NCBI GenBank assembly: GCA_028714075.1
Contig: JAQTMZ010000003.1
Coordinates: 236,768 to 300,767 of the forward strand
From: Gallionella sp.
Lineage (GTDB): Bacteria > Pseudomonadota > Gammaproteobacteria > Burkholderiales > Gallionellaceae
DNA length: 64,000 nt
Direction of reading: 5' to 3'
Positions within the stretch are counted from its first letter, which is position 1; each line of letters begins with the position of its first letter. The translations under genes were made by a program, and so were the position numbers. Below, one piece after another: positions 8,765 to 16,458 of this stretch. The notes below the pieces were generated by a model. It had not been told where the DNA came from and ran no database searches. It saw only the letters and a program-made list of their open reading frames with translations.

Positions 8765-9565
8765 TTATGTTAGCCAGGCCATATCCATGATGGACTGGAA
8801 TTCTTTTTCCAGCATGTGTTCTCCGGAACTGATCCTGTCGCGCAGGCCTACTATGATCTTATCCAGTGCCGTGATCTTCTCGCCGATGCGCTTTTCTTCC
8901 GGGCTGGTGGTTATCGCATCCTGCATTGCCCCTCCTTTCATCACGATGCGGTAGTCGGAGGACAGGGTTATTCTCGGGTCATGGGTAACAAAGATGAAAA
9001 TCTTTTCATATTTCCGCAGCATCTCCAATGCACGTGTCAGGTTGATGCCGGCGTTCTCGATTTCATCCAGCAGGATAATCGGCGAATTGCCGATGATCAC
9101 CGCATCCGCAATCAGCAGCGCGCGGCTCTGCCCGCCCGATAATTCGGTCATGGCGCTATCGAGGATAATCGGCTCACCGGTGATCTGGTTGGCAAATTCC
9201 AGGATGTCGGCAATCACCGCGTCGTGGTTGCCATGCTTCCTTATCTTGGCGTGAATGTCGAGAAAATTGGCGACCGTTACGTCGGAAAGGAAGCCGGTAT
9301 GCTGGGTGATCAGCGCGATGGGGTTCTTGGCGGGGTCATCCAGAAATTCTTCTGCCGGTGCCGCATCGTTGATGAGGATGCGCCTCATGGAGGGTGTGTC
9401 TTCAGCGGCGAACAGGCCGATATCGTTGATCAGCGCAGTTTTCCCAGAGCCGGTCGGGCCGACGATGCTGAGCAGGTCACCCATTTCAAGGTCAACCTGA
9501 TCGACCAACTCCTCTTCCCCGCCTCTTCCATAGCCGCCGAGGATGGTGATTTTCCTGATTTCCAT
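8765..9565 (-). CDS. Soluble ABC-type ATPase without membrane partner
   Basis: A 266-residue stand-alone ABC nucleotide-binding domain: Walker A GPTGSGKTA, Q-loop LITQHTGF, signature LSGGQSRALLIADAVI, Walker B IILLDEIEN, switch His in FVTHDP. No permease or binding-protein gene is adjacent, and the protein has no membrane segment. The Walker B region continues with ENAGINLTRALEM and the C-terminus is a charged helix, unlike import or export ATPases. It is followed by the HypB/UreG-like GTPase and the Fe-S protein, so I read it as an energy-coupling subunit of a cofactor-maturation or enzyme-activation system rather than a transporter. Function not established. Confidence 0.75.
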   Translation of the reverse strand: MEIRKITILGGYGRGGEEELVDQVDLEMGDLLSIVGPTGSGKTALINDIGLFAAEDTPSMRRILINDAAPAEEFLDDPAKNPIALITQHTGFLSDVTVANFLDIHAKIRKHGNHDAVIADILEFANQITGEPIILDSAMTELSGGQSRALLIADAVIIGNSPIILLDEIENAGINLTRALEMLRKYEKIFIFVTHDPRITLSSDYRIVMKGGAMQDAITTSPEEKRIGEKITALDKIIVGLRDRISSGEHMLEKEFQSIMDMAWLT

Positions 9566-9671
9566 ATCTTTAGAAACCTTTCAGGCCAAGCTTTAAGCGG
9601 TGGCGTTAACGAACCAATATAGCCACCCAAGCCATAGCCAATTTTTTCCTGAACGGATTATTTTTTTGGCT

Positions 9672-11567
9672 CTATGAGTTTTCCCGATACTCGGCATCCA
9701 CCACCTTGCCGCGCGGGCCCGATCCGCTCGGGCGCGGTTCGCCCGTCGCGGCACCCACATTGGGGGGTGGCTCCGGCCCTTCCCAGCGGGTTTCCGCATA
9801 GGGGCCGCCTTTGCTGGCCTGGCCTGTTTGCGAATAGAGCACCGCCCCGGCTTCCTGCAAAATTTTTCGCAACGCTTCCGCGCGTTCCGTGGCGAGGCTG
9901 ACATCTTTTTTGAGCAGCGCTTCCTTGGTTGCGCGCAACGCGGTCTCGATGCGCTTCTTCAACTCATCGGTGAGCTTGTCGGCGAAATTGGCGAGCATCT
10001 TCTCGGCTTCGTAGCAGCCGGCATCCGCGGCATTGAGTTTTTCCGCGTCCTCACGCCGTTTCTTGTCCGCATCGGCATAGCGTTCGGCATCTTCCACCAT
10101 GCGCTTCTTGGTGTCTTCCGAGAGTCGCGTGGAGCCGCTGATGTTGATCGATTGCGATTTGCCGCTGGCCATGTCCTTCGCGGAAACGCCGAGGATGCCG
10201 TTGGAGTCGATATCGAAAGTCACCTCAATCTTGGGGATGCCGCGCGGCGCCGGGGGCAGGCCGGTCAGGTTGAATTCGCCGAGGCTGGTGTTGTCTCCCG
10301 CCATCGGACGCTCACCTTGGAATACATGGATCGTGACGCTGGTCTGCATGTCGGCGGCGGTGGTGAAAGTCTCGGAGCGCTTGACCGGAACCGGCGTGTT
10401 GCGCGCGATCAGCGGCGTGGCGATGCCGCCCAGCGTTTCCACGCCCAGCGTGAGCGGCGTCACGTCCACCAGCACGATGCCGCTGACTTCTCCACCCAGC
10501 ACGCCGGCCTGCACAGCGGCACCGGCGGCGACGCATTCCATCGGGTCGACGCCCATCTCGGCCTTGCGTCCGAACAGCTCCTCGAAATAGCTGCGCACCA
10601 CCGGCATGCGCGTCGGGCCGCCGACAAACACGATGCGGTTCACATCCTTGGGGGTGATGCCCGCATCATGCAACGCCTGCTCGACCGGACCGCGGCAACG
10701 CTCGATCACCGGGCGTACCAGGCGCTCCAGCTCGGTGCGGTTCAGGTCCAGTTCGAGGTGGCGCGGCTCACCGTTGACCGCGGCGAGATAGGGCAGGCTG
10801 AGGTGGGTGGTGATGCTGGTAGTGAGCTCGATCTTGGCGTTCTCGGCCGCTTCGATCAGGCGTGCGGCGGCCTTGCGGTCGGGGCGCACATCGACGCCGG
10901 TGGACATCTGGAAGCGTTCGGCGAGATGCTCGAAGATGCGCTGGTTCATGTCGGTGCCGCCGAGCTGGGTGTCGCCGCTGGTGGCCTTGACTTCGAACAC
11001 GCCCTTGCCGAATTCCATGATCGTGACATCCAGTGTGCCGCCGCCAAGGTCGATCACGACGATGCGCAACTCCTCACCGAGCCGGTCGAGCCCGTAAGCC
11101 AGCGAAGCGGCGGTCGGCTCGTTGACCAGGCGCACCACTTCCAGCCCGGCGATGCGGCACGCATCCTTGGTGGCGGCGCGCTGGTTGTCGTCGAAATAGG
11201 CCGGCACCGTGACCACGGCTTTTTCCACCGGCTCGCCGAGGAATGCTTCGGCATCGCGTTTGATTTTTTGCAGCAGGAACGCGGAGAGCTGCTCCGGCGA
11301 ATAATCCTTGTCTCTCAGCCGGACGTTCTCGCGCTTGCCCATCCTGCGTTTGAACGCGCTGGCCGTACCCTCCGGATTGGACGCCGCCTGGCGCCGCGCC
11401 GGTTCGCCCACCAGCATCTGGCCGTCGGCGGTGAGCGCGACATAGCTGGGAAACGCCTTGCCGCCGATGCTGATGCCTTCGGCGCTGGGGATGATGACCG
11501 GGCGCCCGCCGCGCAGCACTGCGGCGGCGGAATTGGAAGTGCCGAGATCGATACCGATGATGTTCAT
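9672..11567 (-). CDS. dnaK: Hsp70 chaperone DnaK paralogue, short (no proteobacterial insert) type
   Basis: ATP-dependent chaperone of 631 residues with the Hsp70 signatures IGIDLGTSNS, VIDLGGGTLDVTI and VFVGGPTRMPVV, an intact linker DVTPLTLGVET, the substrate-binding domain and a C-terminal VVDAEY tail. Compared with E. coli DnaK it lacks about 20-25 residues in the first quarter: MGKRENVRLRDKDYSPEQLS runs directly into the next helix. That short form is known from Gram-positive and archaeal Hsp70, whereas proteobacterial housekeeping DnaK carries the insert. No grpE is adjacent. AGGAG precedes the ATG, and the gene follows the PEBP gene by 15 bases. It is most likely a second, laterally acquired DnaK. 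Confidence 0.92.
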   Translation of the reverse strand: MNIIGIDLGTSNSAAAVLRGGRPVIIPSAEGISIGGKAFPSYVALTADGQMLVGEPARRQAASNPEGTASAFKRRMGKRENVRLRDKDYSPEQLSAFLLQKIKRDAEAFLGEPVEKAVVTVPAYFDDNQRAATKDACRIAGLEVVRLVNEPTAASLAYGLDRLGEELRIVVIDLGGGTLDVTIMEFGKGVFEVKATSGDTQLGGTDMNQRIFEHLAERFQMSTGVDVRPDRKAAARLIEAAENAKIELTTSITTHLSLPYLAAVNGEPRHLELDLNRTELERLVRPVIERCRGPVEQALHDAGITPKDVNRIVFVGGPTRMPVVRSYFEELFGRKAEMGVDPMECVAAGAAVQAGVLGGEVSGIVLVDVTPLTLGVETLGGIATPLIARNTPVPVKRSETFTTAADMQTSVTIHVFQGERPMAGDNTSLGEFNLTGLPPAPRGIPKIEVTFDIDSNGILGVSAKDMASGKSQSINISGSTRLSEDTKKRMVEDAERYADADKKRREDAEKLNAADAGCYEAEKMLANFADKLTDELKKRIETALRATKEALLKKDVSLATERAEALRKILQEAGAVLYSQTGQASKGGPYAETRWEGPEPPPNVGAATGEPRPSGSGPRGKVVDAEYRENS

Positions 11568-11582
11568 GATGTTCTCCTGAAT

Positions 11583-12173
11583 TTATTGTTTTTGGTACAA
11601 CCCGATCAGTTCGGAGTGGGTCAGCACATGACCTTGCATGGCCTTTTCCAAGGCTGCTTTGGTGGGATATTTCAGATCCGGCAACACGGCGTCCAGCGCA
11701 TAAAGTTTGAAAAAATAGCGGTGTTTGCCAATCGGCGGACATGGCCCGCCATAGCCGGTACGCTTCCAGTCGTTTACTCCATGCAGTGTTCCGGCCGGGC
11801 TGTCTTTTATTGCAACACCCTCCGTCAAACCATCTGCATCGGCCGGAATGTTGTATAGCACCCAGTGCGTCCAGGTCGTTTTGGGCGCCGCCGGGTCCGG
11901 CGCATCCGGGTCATCGACGATCAGGGCCAGGCTTTTCGCTCCGGCCGGTACGCCAGACCAGTCAAGCGGCGGTGAAACGTTCAGGCCGTCGCAGGTATGG
12001 CGCGCGGGGATCGCACGATCATGCATGAACGATGGCGACTTGATAATCATTGGCATGACGATTTTCTCCTTTTCACCTGTTAGCCAACCGGCTACCGCGA
12101 CAGAGATGCAGATGAGCACGACCCCTAAAATGATAGCCCATATCCGGCGAATATACCGGTGTCCGATTTTCAT
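11583..12173 (-). CDS. YbhB/YbcL-family (PEBP-like) protein
   Basis: Phosphatidylethanolamine-binding/Raf-kinase-inhibitor-like fold, recognised by the ligand-pocket motifs DPDAPDP and THWVLYNIP and the GPCPP-G-HRY(F)F segment. The long form given here (196 residues) has an N-terminal Arg/Lys stretch and a 20-residue hydrophobic helix, predicting export or membrane anchoring. An alternative start at 12056 (MPMIIKSPSF) has a strong AAGGAG eight bases upstream and would give a 157-residue cytoplasmic protein, the usual YbhB size. Both may be used. It sits three bases after an Hsp20 gene and 15 bases before dnaK. The ligand is unknown. Confidence 0.85.
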   Translation of the reverse strand: MKIGHRYIRRIWAIILGVVLICISVAVAGWLTGEKEKIVMPMIIKSPSFMHDRAIPARHTCDGLNVSPPLDWSGVPAGAKSLALIVDDPDAPDPAAPKTTWTHWVLYNIPADADGLTEGVAIKDSPAGTLHGVNDWKRTGYGGPCPPIGKHRYFFKLYALDAVLPDLKYPTKAALEKAMQGHVLTHSELIGLYQKQ

Positions 12174-12176
12174 GGC

Positions 12177-12689
12177 TCAGGACACCGTGACGGTCTTGCC
12201 GCTTTCGCCGGCCACCTTCGGCAGACGAATGCTCAACACCCCGTTTTTGTAATTCGCTTCCGCCTTGTCCGTGTCGACATTGCGCGGCAACGGGATGGTG
12301 CGCTGGAATGACCCATAGGCGCGCTCCATGACATGGTAGGTGCTGTCGCTGGTTTCGCGCTCGAAACGTTTTTCCCCGCTCAGATAGAGCAAGTTGTCCT
12401 CGATGGTGATGCGGCAGTCTTCCTTCTCCATGCCGGGCACTTCCACGCGCACCACGATCTCCTTGTCCGTCTCCTCCACCTCTCCGGCCAGCAAGCTCCA
12501 GCGCGGAAAGGTGGCGAGAGAGCCGCTGTCCTGCGGAACCTCATGCTGGTTGTTGCGGGAAAAGTGAGTGAGCGCGTCGCTGCTGCGGCTGAGCAATTCG
12601 CGCCAGCCCTCCGACAGGTTCTCCCATGCGCGGCCAAGCTCGCGTCCGATATTTTTTCCGGCCTGTTTCAATGAGTCCAGCATGTTCAT
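12177..12689 (-). CDS. Small heat-shock protein Hsp20 (first of three)
   Basis: ATP-independent holdase of 170 residues. The N-terminus is helical and charged; the alpha-crystallin domain spans about residues 65-160 and ends with the family motif NYKNGVLSIRLPK. The C-terminus SGKTVTVS resembles the usual IxI-type tail but lacks a clear IxI. It forms a tight unit with the PEBP gene (three-base gap) and then dnaK, so unfolded clients could be handed to the co-expressed Hsp70. Its N-terminal region differs from the other two Hsp20s in the window, so they are not simple recent copies. Confidence 0.93.
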   Translation of the reverse strand: MNMLDSLKQAGKNIGRELGRAWENLSEGWRELLSRSSDALTHFSRNNQHEVPQDSGSLATFPRWSLLAGEVEETDKEIVVRVEVPGMEKEDCRITIEDNLLYLSGEKRFERETSDSTYHVMERAYGSFQRTIPLPRNVDTDKAEANYKNGVLSIRLPKVAGESGKTVTVS

Positions 12690-12742
12690 GTTCCTTGTTT
12701 GATGGTTGAAAATAACGTCCGGTGCAGCACTCCATCCAACCC

Positions 12743-13114
12743 TTATTGCCCGGCAGCAATATTGTCGCTCTCGTTCGCGCGTTTCGGTTCGTGCGTCTTG
12801 ACGTCGCCACGCAGCTTGCGCGCGTAGTCCTTAAGCTGGCGTTGGGCGGCATCGAAGGCATCGCGCAACGCTACATAAACATCTTCGGCATGGTCGCGGT
12901 TAACCACGATTTCGCTGCCAGGTACGCCGATGTCGATACGCACATTGAAATGCTTGCCCTGGTGATGATGTTTGTGCGGTACCTCTACCACCACACGGCA
13001 GGACGTGACATGTTTGAAGAGCTCGTCAAATTTTTGCGCCTTGTCGCGGATGTGCGTTTCCAGCGCCTCCGAATGGTCAATGTCGCGGATGGTTATTTGC
13101 ATTGGTGTCTGCAT
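12743..13114 (-). CDS. Ribosome hibernation factor of the HPF/RaiA (S30AE) family
   Basis: A 123-residue protein matching the short HPF/RaiA fold: N-terminal MQITIRDIDHSEALETHIRD, central His-rich HKHHHQGKHFNVRIDI and a C-terminal helix ending in basic residues. Members bind the decoding region of the 30S subunit and silence ribosomes under stress or starvation. This copy sits between a CBS-domain gene and an Hsp20, as part of the stress run rather than near rpoN where housekeeping hpf usually lies, so it is probably an additional copy. It begins 13 bases after the CBS gene stop. Confidence 0.87.
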   Translation of the reverse strand: MQTPMQITIRDIDHSEALETHIRDKAQKFDELFKHVTSCRVVVEVPHKHHHQGKHFNVRIDIGVPGSEIVVNRDHAEDVYVALRDAFDAAQRQLKDYARKLRGDVKTHEPKRANESDNIAAGQ

Positions 13115-13127
13115 GATTTTCTCCTTT

Positions 13128-13577
13128 TCAACGGCGGCTCACCGTTTCCTTTTTCTGTTCGGATTTAACCAGTTTGGCAAGGTCGAGCAACTCTTCCGCC
13201 AGTAGTTCCAGCAGGTCATCCAAGGCAAGAATGCCGACCAGCCCACCGCTTTCATCCACCACCGGCAAGCGCCGCACCCCCTTGGCGCGCATATACCGGA
13301 TGGCCTCGAATACCCCGGTATTTTCTTTCATCGTGACAAGCTCGGGCACCATGATGTCACCCGCCGTGATAGCCGCCGGATCGAGTTCCGGAGCCATGAC
13401 TTCCACCACCAGGTCGCGGTCGGTGACGATACCGACTGGAACCCGCACACCGCCGCGATCATCGACCACGACCACATCGCCGACATGATGCTGGCGCATC
13501 AGCCTGGCCGTTTCCAGAACAGTGTCGTCGGGCTGCACGATGATGACTTCGCGGTTGCAGATTTCACTGATTGGCAT
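13128..13577 (-). CDS. Tandem CBS-domain protein
   Basis: A 149-residue stand-alone CBS pair: first domain about residues 7-60 (VQPDDTVLETARLMRQHHVGDVVVVDD...GIVTDRDL), second about 75-130 (TMKENTGVFEAIRYMRAKGVRRLPVVDESG). The acidic C-terminus is LLELLAEELLDLAKLVKSEQKK. CBS pairs bind adenosine nucleotides or related ligands and sense energy state; there is no attached enzyme or channel here. Location between a cytochrome c gene and the hibernation factor suggests a regulatory partner in the stress operon, but no target can be named. Confidence 0.88.
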   Translation of the reverse strand: MPISEICNREVIIVQPDDTVLETARLMRQHHVGDVVVVDDRGGVRVPVGIVTDRDLVVEVMAPELDPAAITAGDIMVPELVTMKENTGVFEAIRYMRAKGVRRLPVVDESGGLVGILALDDLLELLAEELLDLAKLVKSEQKKETVSRR

Positions 13578-13613
13578 GGCAACTCCTTTTTGTTGATTGA
13601 ATGTTTTCTGCCC

Positions 13614-13967
13614 TTAATGTTGGCGAAGAACCTGGTTGATTTTTTTATCCTGTGACAATCCCTGCTGGTCCGTGTCCGGAAAGCCATAGTAGGCGGCGTT
13701 CAGGTAGTGTGCGACATCGGTGATTTCCTCTTCGCTCCAAATCAGCCCGATGTTGGCTTGCCAACGCCGCACCTGGGCTTTAAGGCTGTTCCAGTCGGTC
13801 GCAAGTTTCTGTTTGCGCCAGTGAATTTCCGCGGTATGGCAGGTGTTGCAATGCGTCGAATAAAGCAATCCGCCCCTTGATTCGCTGAGCTTAAGCTGGC
13901 CGTGCGCCGAGGCATGTGTGCCCCAGAACAGGCACAGGGCAAAAATCAGTTGTTTTGGTGCAGTCAT
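13614..13967 (-). CDS. Small periplasmic c-type cytochrome
   Basis: A 117-residue exported protein: signal peptide MTAPKQLIFALCLFWGTHASA, then one heme-binding CNTCH (Cys40, Cys43, His44). The region after the heme motif contains no methionine at all, so the usual Met axial ligand is absent; a histidine such as that in VAHYLN could serve. The frame is open 128 codons upstream but only as an antisense-like shadow of the flavoprotein; the ATG at 13967 starts the signal peptide. It follows the reductase-type flavoprotein by 16 bases, so it may be its electron partner, although one is expected in the periplasm and the other in the cytoplasm. Confidence 0.83.
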   Translation of the reverse strand: MTAPKQLIFALCLFWGTHASAHGQLKLSESRGGLLYSTHCNTCHTAEIHWRKQKLATDWNSLKAQVRRWQANIGLIWSEEEITDVAHYLNAAYYGFPDTDQQGLSQDKKINQVLRQH

Positions 13968-13983
13968 GGTCGTCTTCACCGTT

Positions 13984-15102
13984 TCAATCAGCTTGCATGG
14001 CGGGCTGGTGGGTGTGGAGGAACCAGCGATCCAGCACCACATGGCGGGTAAAGTATTTGTTGCCCAGCAATACCCCGGCGAGAAGGTTGCGCAGGAACGC
14101 CGGCCCGCTACCGCTTGATGCCAGCGCAGGGCCGAAGCGCACGGCCAGGCGGCTGGCGTAAGGCTGCAACTGCTGGCTGCGGTAGTTCCCGCCGGCAGCC
14201 ACGATGGTGGCGGCGGCCATGAGCGCGGATTCCACCGCCGGGCGTATTCCTTCGCCGCTTTGCGGACAGGCCAGCCCGGCCGCATCGCCGACCAGCAGCA
14301 TGCCGTCATCGAGCCGTTTGCGCGCCGCCTGCCCATATGGCAGATAGGCATGGCCGTGGAAGCTTTCCGGGATGTCCTGCGGAATTCTGCCGCGTTGCTT
14401 GAGGAAGCCGCAAAAGTTTTTGATCCGCTCCGAAAGATGATGGGCCGCGCCTTCGTGACCTAACCCGATGTTCAGGTAATCGCCTTTGCGAAAGCACCAG
14501 CCGTATCCCTTCATGTCCCGGCAAAAATAAAGCTCGGGTGTGTCTCCCGCCACTTGGCAGGCGTCGCGTTGCGCCGGAGTCATTTCGAATTCGATTTCCT
14601 GTGCCGCAATTGCACGCTCGTCCGCACCGGGTGCCGCCCCCATGAAGCGCGCCACCGGGCAGAAATGCCCTCCCGCGCCGATTACCAGCGGGGTCGAAAT
14701 GGCATCGTTGACGATCCATCGCGTGCCGTCCCTTACCAGGGATTTCAGCCCCTGCCCAAGTTGCAGGCGTGCGCCCGAGCGTTGCAGCAGATAGTCGTCC
14801 AGCTCGCAGCGGCGTATGCCATAGCTGACCGTGTCCGGATACCGGGTCACTATATTCCCGCCATCGATCAGGCCGGTGCGAAATGCCGTGATCGGCTGCA
14901 GCACATGCTGCCGGCCATAATCTCCGGTGTCCAGTTGCAGCGCATCCACCACCGCCGGGGTAATCCAGCCGGCACAGACCTTGTCGCGCGGAAATTGCGC
15001 CTTGTCCATCACCAGCACATCCAGCCCGTGCTTGCGCAGCTCCCGTGCGCAGCTCGAGCCTGCCGGACCGCCTCCGACGATGAGCGCGTCACAGGTTTCC
15101 AT
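13984..15102 (-). CDS. FAD-dependent oxidoreductase, geranylgeranyl-reductase family
   Basis: A 372-residue flavoprotein. The dinucleotide-binding motif GGGPAGSSCARELRKHG is at residues 9-25, the family motif KVCAGWITP follows, and the second FAD motif LLVGDAAGLACPQSGEGIRP is present. Relatives reduce isoprenoid or other lipid double bonds or act on membrane-associated substrates. The start overlaps the end of the cyclopropane-synthase-type gene by 14 bases, so the two are translationally coupled and probably act on the same lipid. Substrate unknown. C-terminal to residue 320 the protein carries a hydrophobic segment (FLRNLLAGVLLGNKYF) that could associate with membrane. Confidence 0.85.
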   Translation of the reverse strand: METCDALIVGGGPAGSSCARELRKHGLDVLVMDKAQFPRDKVCAGWITPAVVDALQLDTGDYGRQHVLQPITAFRTGLIDGGNIVTRYPDTVSYGIRRCELDDYLLQRSGARLQLGQGLKSLVRDGTRWIVNDAISTPLVIGAGGHFCPVARFMGAAPGADERAIAAQEIEFEMTPAQRDACQVAGDTPELYFCRDMKGYGWCFRKGDYLNIGLGHEGAAHHLSERIKNFCGFLKQRGRIPQDIPESFHGHAYLPYGQAARKRLDDGMLLVGDAAGLACPQSGEGIRPAVESALMAAATIVAAGGNYRSQQLQPYASRLAVRFGPALASSGSGPAFLRNLLAGVLLGNKYFTRHVVLDRWFLHTHQPAMQAD

Positions 15103-16411
15103 GACGCTCTCCCGGCGGGGTGCGTTGCGGTTCGTACAGGTATTGCCTGGTCCATGGAATCTGGTTGTGGTCCGCGCGGGCGAAGGTCACCTGGAACAGT
15201 TGCATGCCTCCGTTTTTGAAAGCGGTGAGCGACCCGGCGAGGTACAGGCGCCATGCCCGCACAAATTTTGCATCGAACATTTCTGTCACGCGGCCGATGT
15301 TGTTTTCATAGCGTTGCAGCCAGTGCTCCAGCGTCCTGGCATAGTGCAGCCGCAAATTCTCGACATCCAGCACCGAAAAATCGAACGGCTCGAAGATCTG
15401 CATCATCTGCGCCAGGCTCGGCGGGCAGGCGCCGGGAAAAATATGGCGCTCGGTCCATGCGTCCATGGGCCGGGGGTAATTCAGTCCTATGCTGTGGATC
15501 AGGCCGCGCCCGTTATCCTTGAGGCAGCGGTCGATGACTGCCCCCAGTTCGCGATAATGATCCGTTCCCACATGTTCGAGCATGCCGATGGAGACAAACG
15601 CGTCAAACTCGCCGCGCACGTTGCGGTAGTCGTCCTCGATGAACTCGATCTGCCCGTCCAGCCCTTCGGTATGGGCACGTTGCCGGGCAAAGGCAACCTG
15701 CTCGCTGGATATGTTGTAGGCCGCCACCGTCACCCCGTAGTGTTTGGCCATGTGCAACGCCAAAGCCCCCCAACCGCAGCCTGCTTCCACCACTTTTTCG
15801 CCCGGCTGTAAACGCAGTTTGCGGCATACGTGATCCAGTTTCGCGATCTGGGCGTCTTCCAGATTGGTGTCCGGGTTGGGGAAATACGCGCAGGTGTACA
15901 CCATCCGTTCATCGAGCCAGAGTTTGTAGAAATCGTTGCCGATATCGTAGTGGTGGTGGATGTTGCGGCGCGCCCCGGGCAGGGTGTTGCGCCGCACGTC
16001 GTAGAACGGGGCCAGCAGTTTTTTCCCGATTTTGTCCTGAGTGGCCAATGGCCAGACCCGGTAAACCGCTTCGAGGAAATCCAGCAGGTCTCCCTGCACC
16101 TCGATGCGCTGGGCCGAATATAGTTCGCCGAAATATAGTTCCGGATCGGTGACCAGTTTCAATAGCGCGCCGCGGTCATGGATGAAAATACGCGCTACCG
16201 TGTTCTCATCATGATTCGAGATTTTTTGCCCATTCCACAGCACGATTTGCACGGGCGGATTGCCGATGGCGCGCATCATTCTCGCCAACAGCATTTTTTC
16301 CGTCGCAAAGACCATATTGCCAAAAGCTTGCCGCTGTTCTTCTGCCGGCGCCAAGTAATTGAAGTCGCCGCTTATTGCTTTGCTCAAAGGCTCTACCCGT
16401 TCTTGTCTCAT
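15089..16411 (-). CDS. cfa: Cyclopropane-fatty-acyl-phospholipid synthase-type methyltransferase
   Basis: SAM-dependent methyltransferase that adds a methylene across phospholipid acyl double bonds. It has the SAM motif VVEAGCGWGALALHMAKHYG, the family segment NIHHHYDIGNDFYKLWLDER and the catalytic-region motif SIGMLEHVG. I chose the ATG at 16411 (MRQERVEPLSK, 440 residues) because GAGGAG lies eight bases upstream; a start seven codons earlier is in frame. It overlaps the downstream flavoprotein by 14 bases and begins 47 bases after the diguanylate cyclase gene. Cyclopropanation protects membranes in stationary phase and acid stress, which fits the island. The product could also be a branched or methylene fatty acid if the reductase acts on it. 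Confidence 0.9.
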   Translation of the reverse strand: MRQERVEPLSKAISGDFNYLAPAEEQRQAFGNMVFATEKMLLARMMRAIGNPPVQIVLWNGQKISNHDENTVARIFIHDRGALLKLVTDPELYFGELYSAQRIEVQGDLLDFLEAVYRVWPLATQDKIGKKLLAPFYDVRRNTLPGARRNIHHHYDIGNDFYKLWLDERMVYTCAYFPNPDTNLEDAQIAKLDHVCRKLRLQPGEKVVEAGCGWGALALHMAKHYGVTVAAYNISSEQVAFARQRAHTEGLDGQIEFIEDDYRNVRGEFDAFVSIGMLEHVGTDHYRELGAVIDRCLKDNGRGLIHSIGLNYPRPMDAWTERHIFPGACPPSLAQMMQIFEPFDFSVLDVENLRLHYARTLEHWLQRYENNIGRVTEMFDAKFVRAWRLYLAGSLTAFKNGGMQLFQVTFARADHNQIPWTRQYLYEPQRTPPGERHGNL

Positions 16412-16458
16412 GTTTTGGCTCCTCACAATCATGTTGCGTTGCTGGTTATTAAATTCAT

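Noticed and set aside
9828..11858. 676-residue open frame opposite dnaK
   Set aside because: Antisense shadow; the minus-strand Hsp70 is complete.
13614..14351. 245-residue version of the cytochrome c gene
   Set aside because: The first 128 codons overlap the flavoprotein gene in another frame; the ATG at 13967 begins a clean signal peptide.
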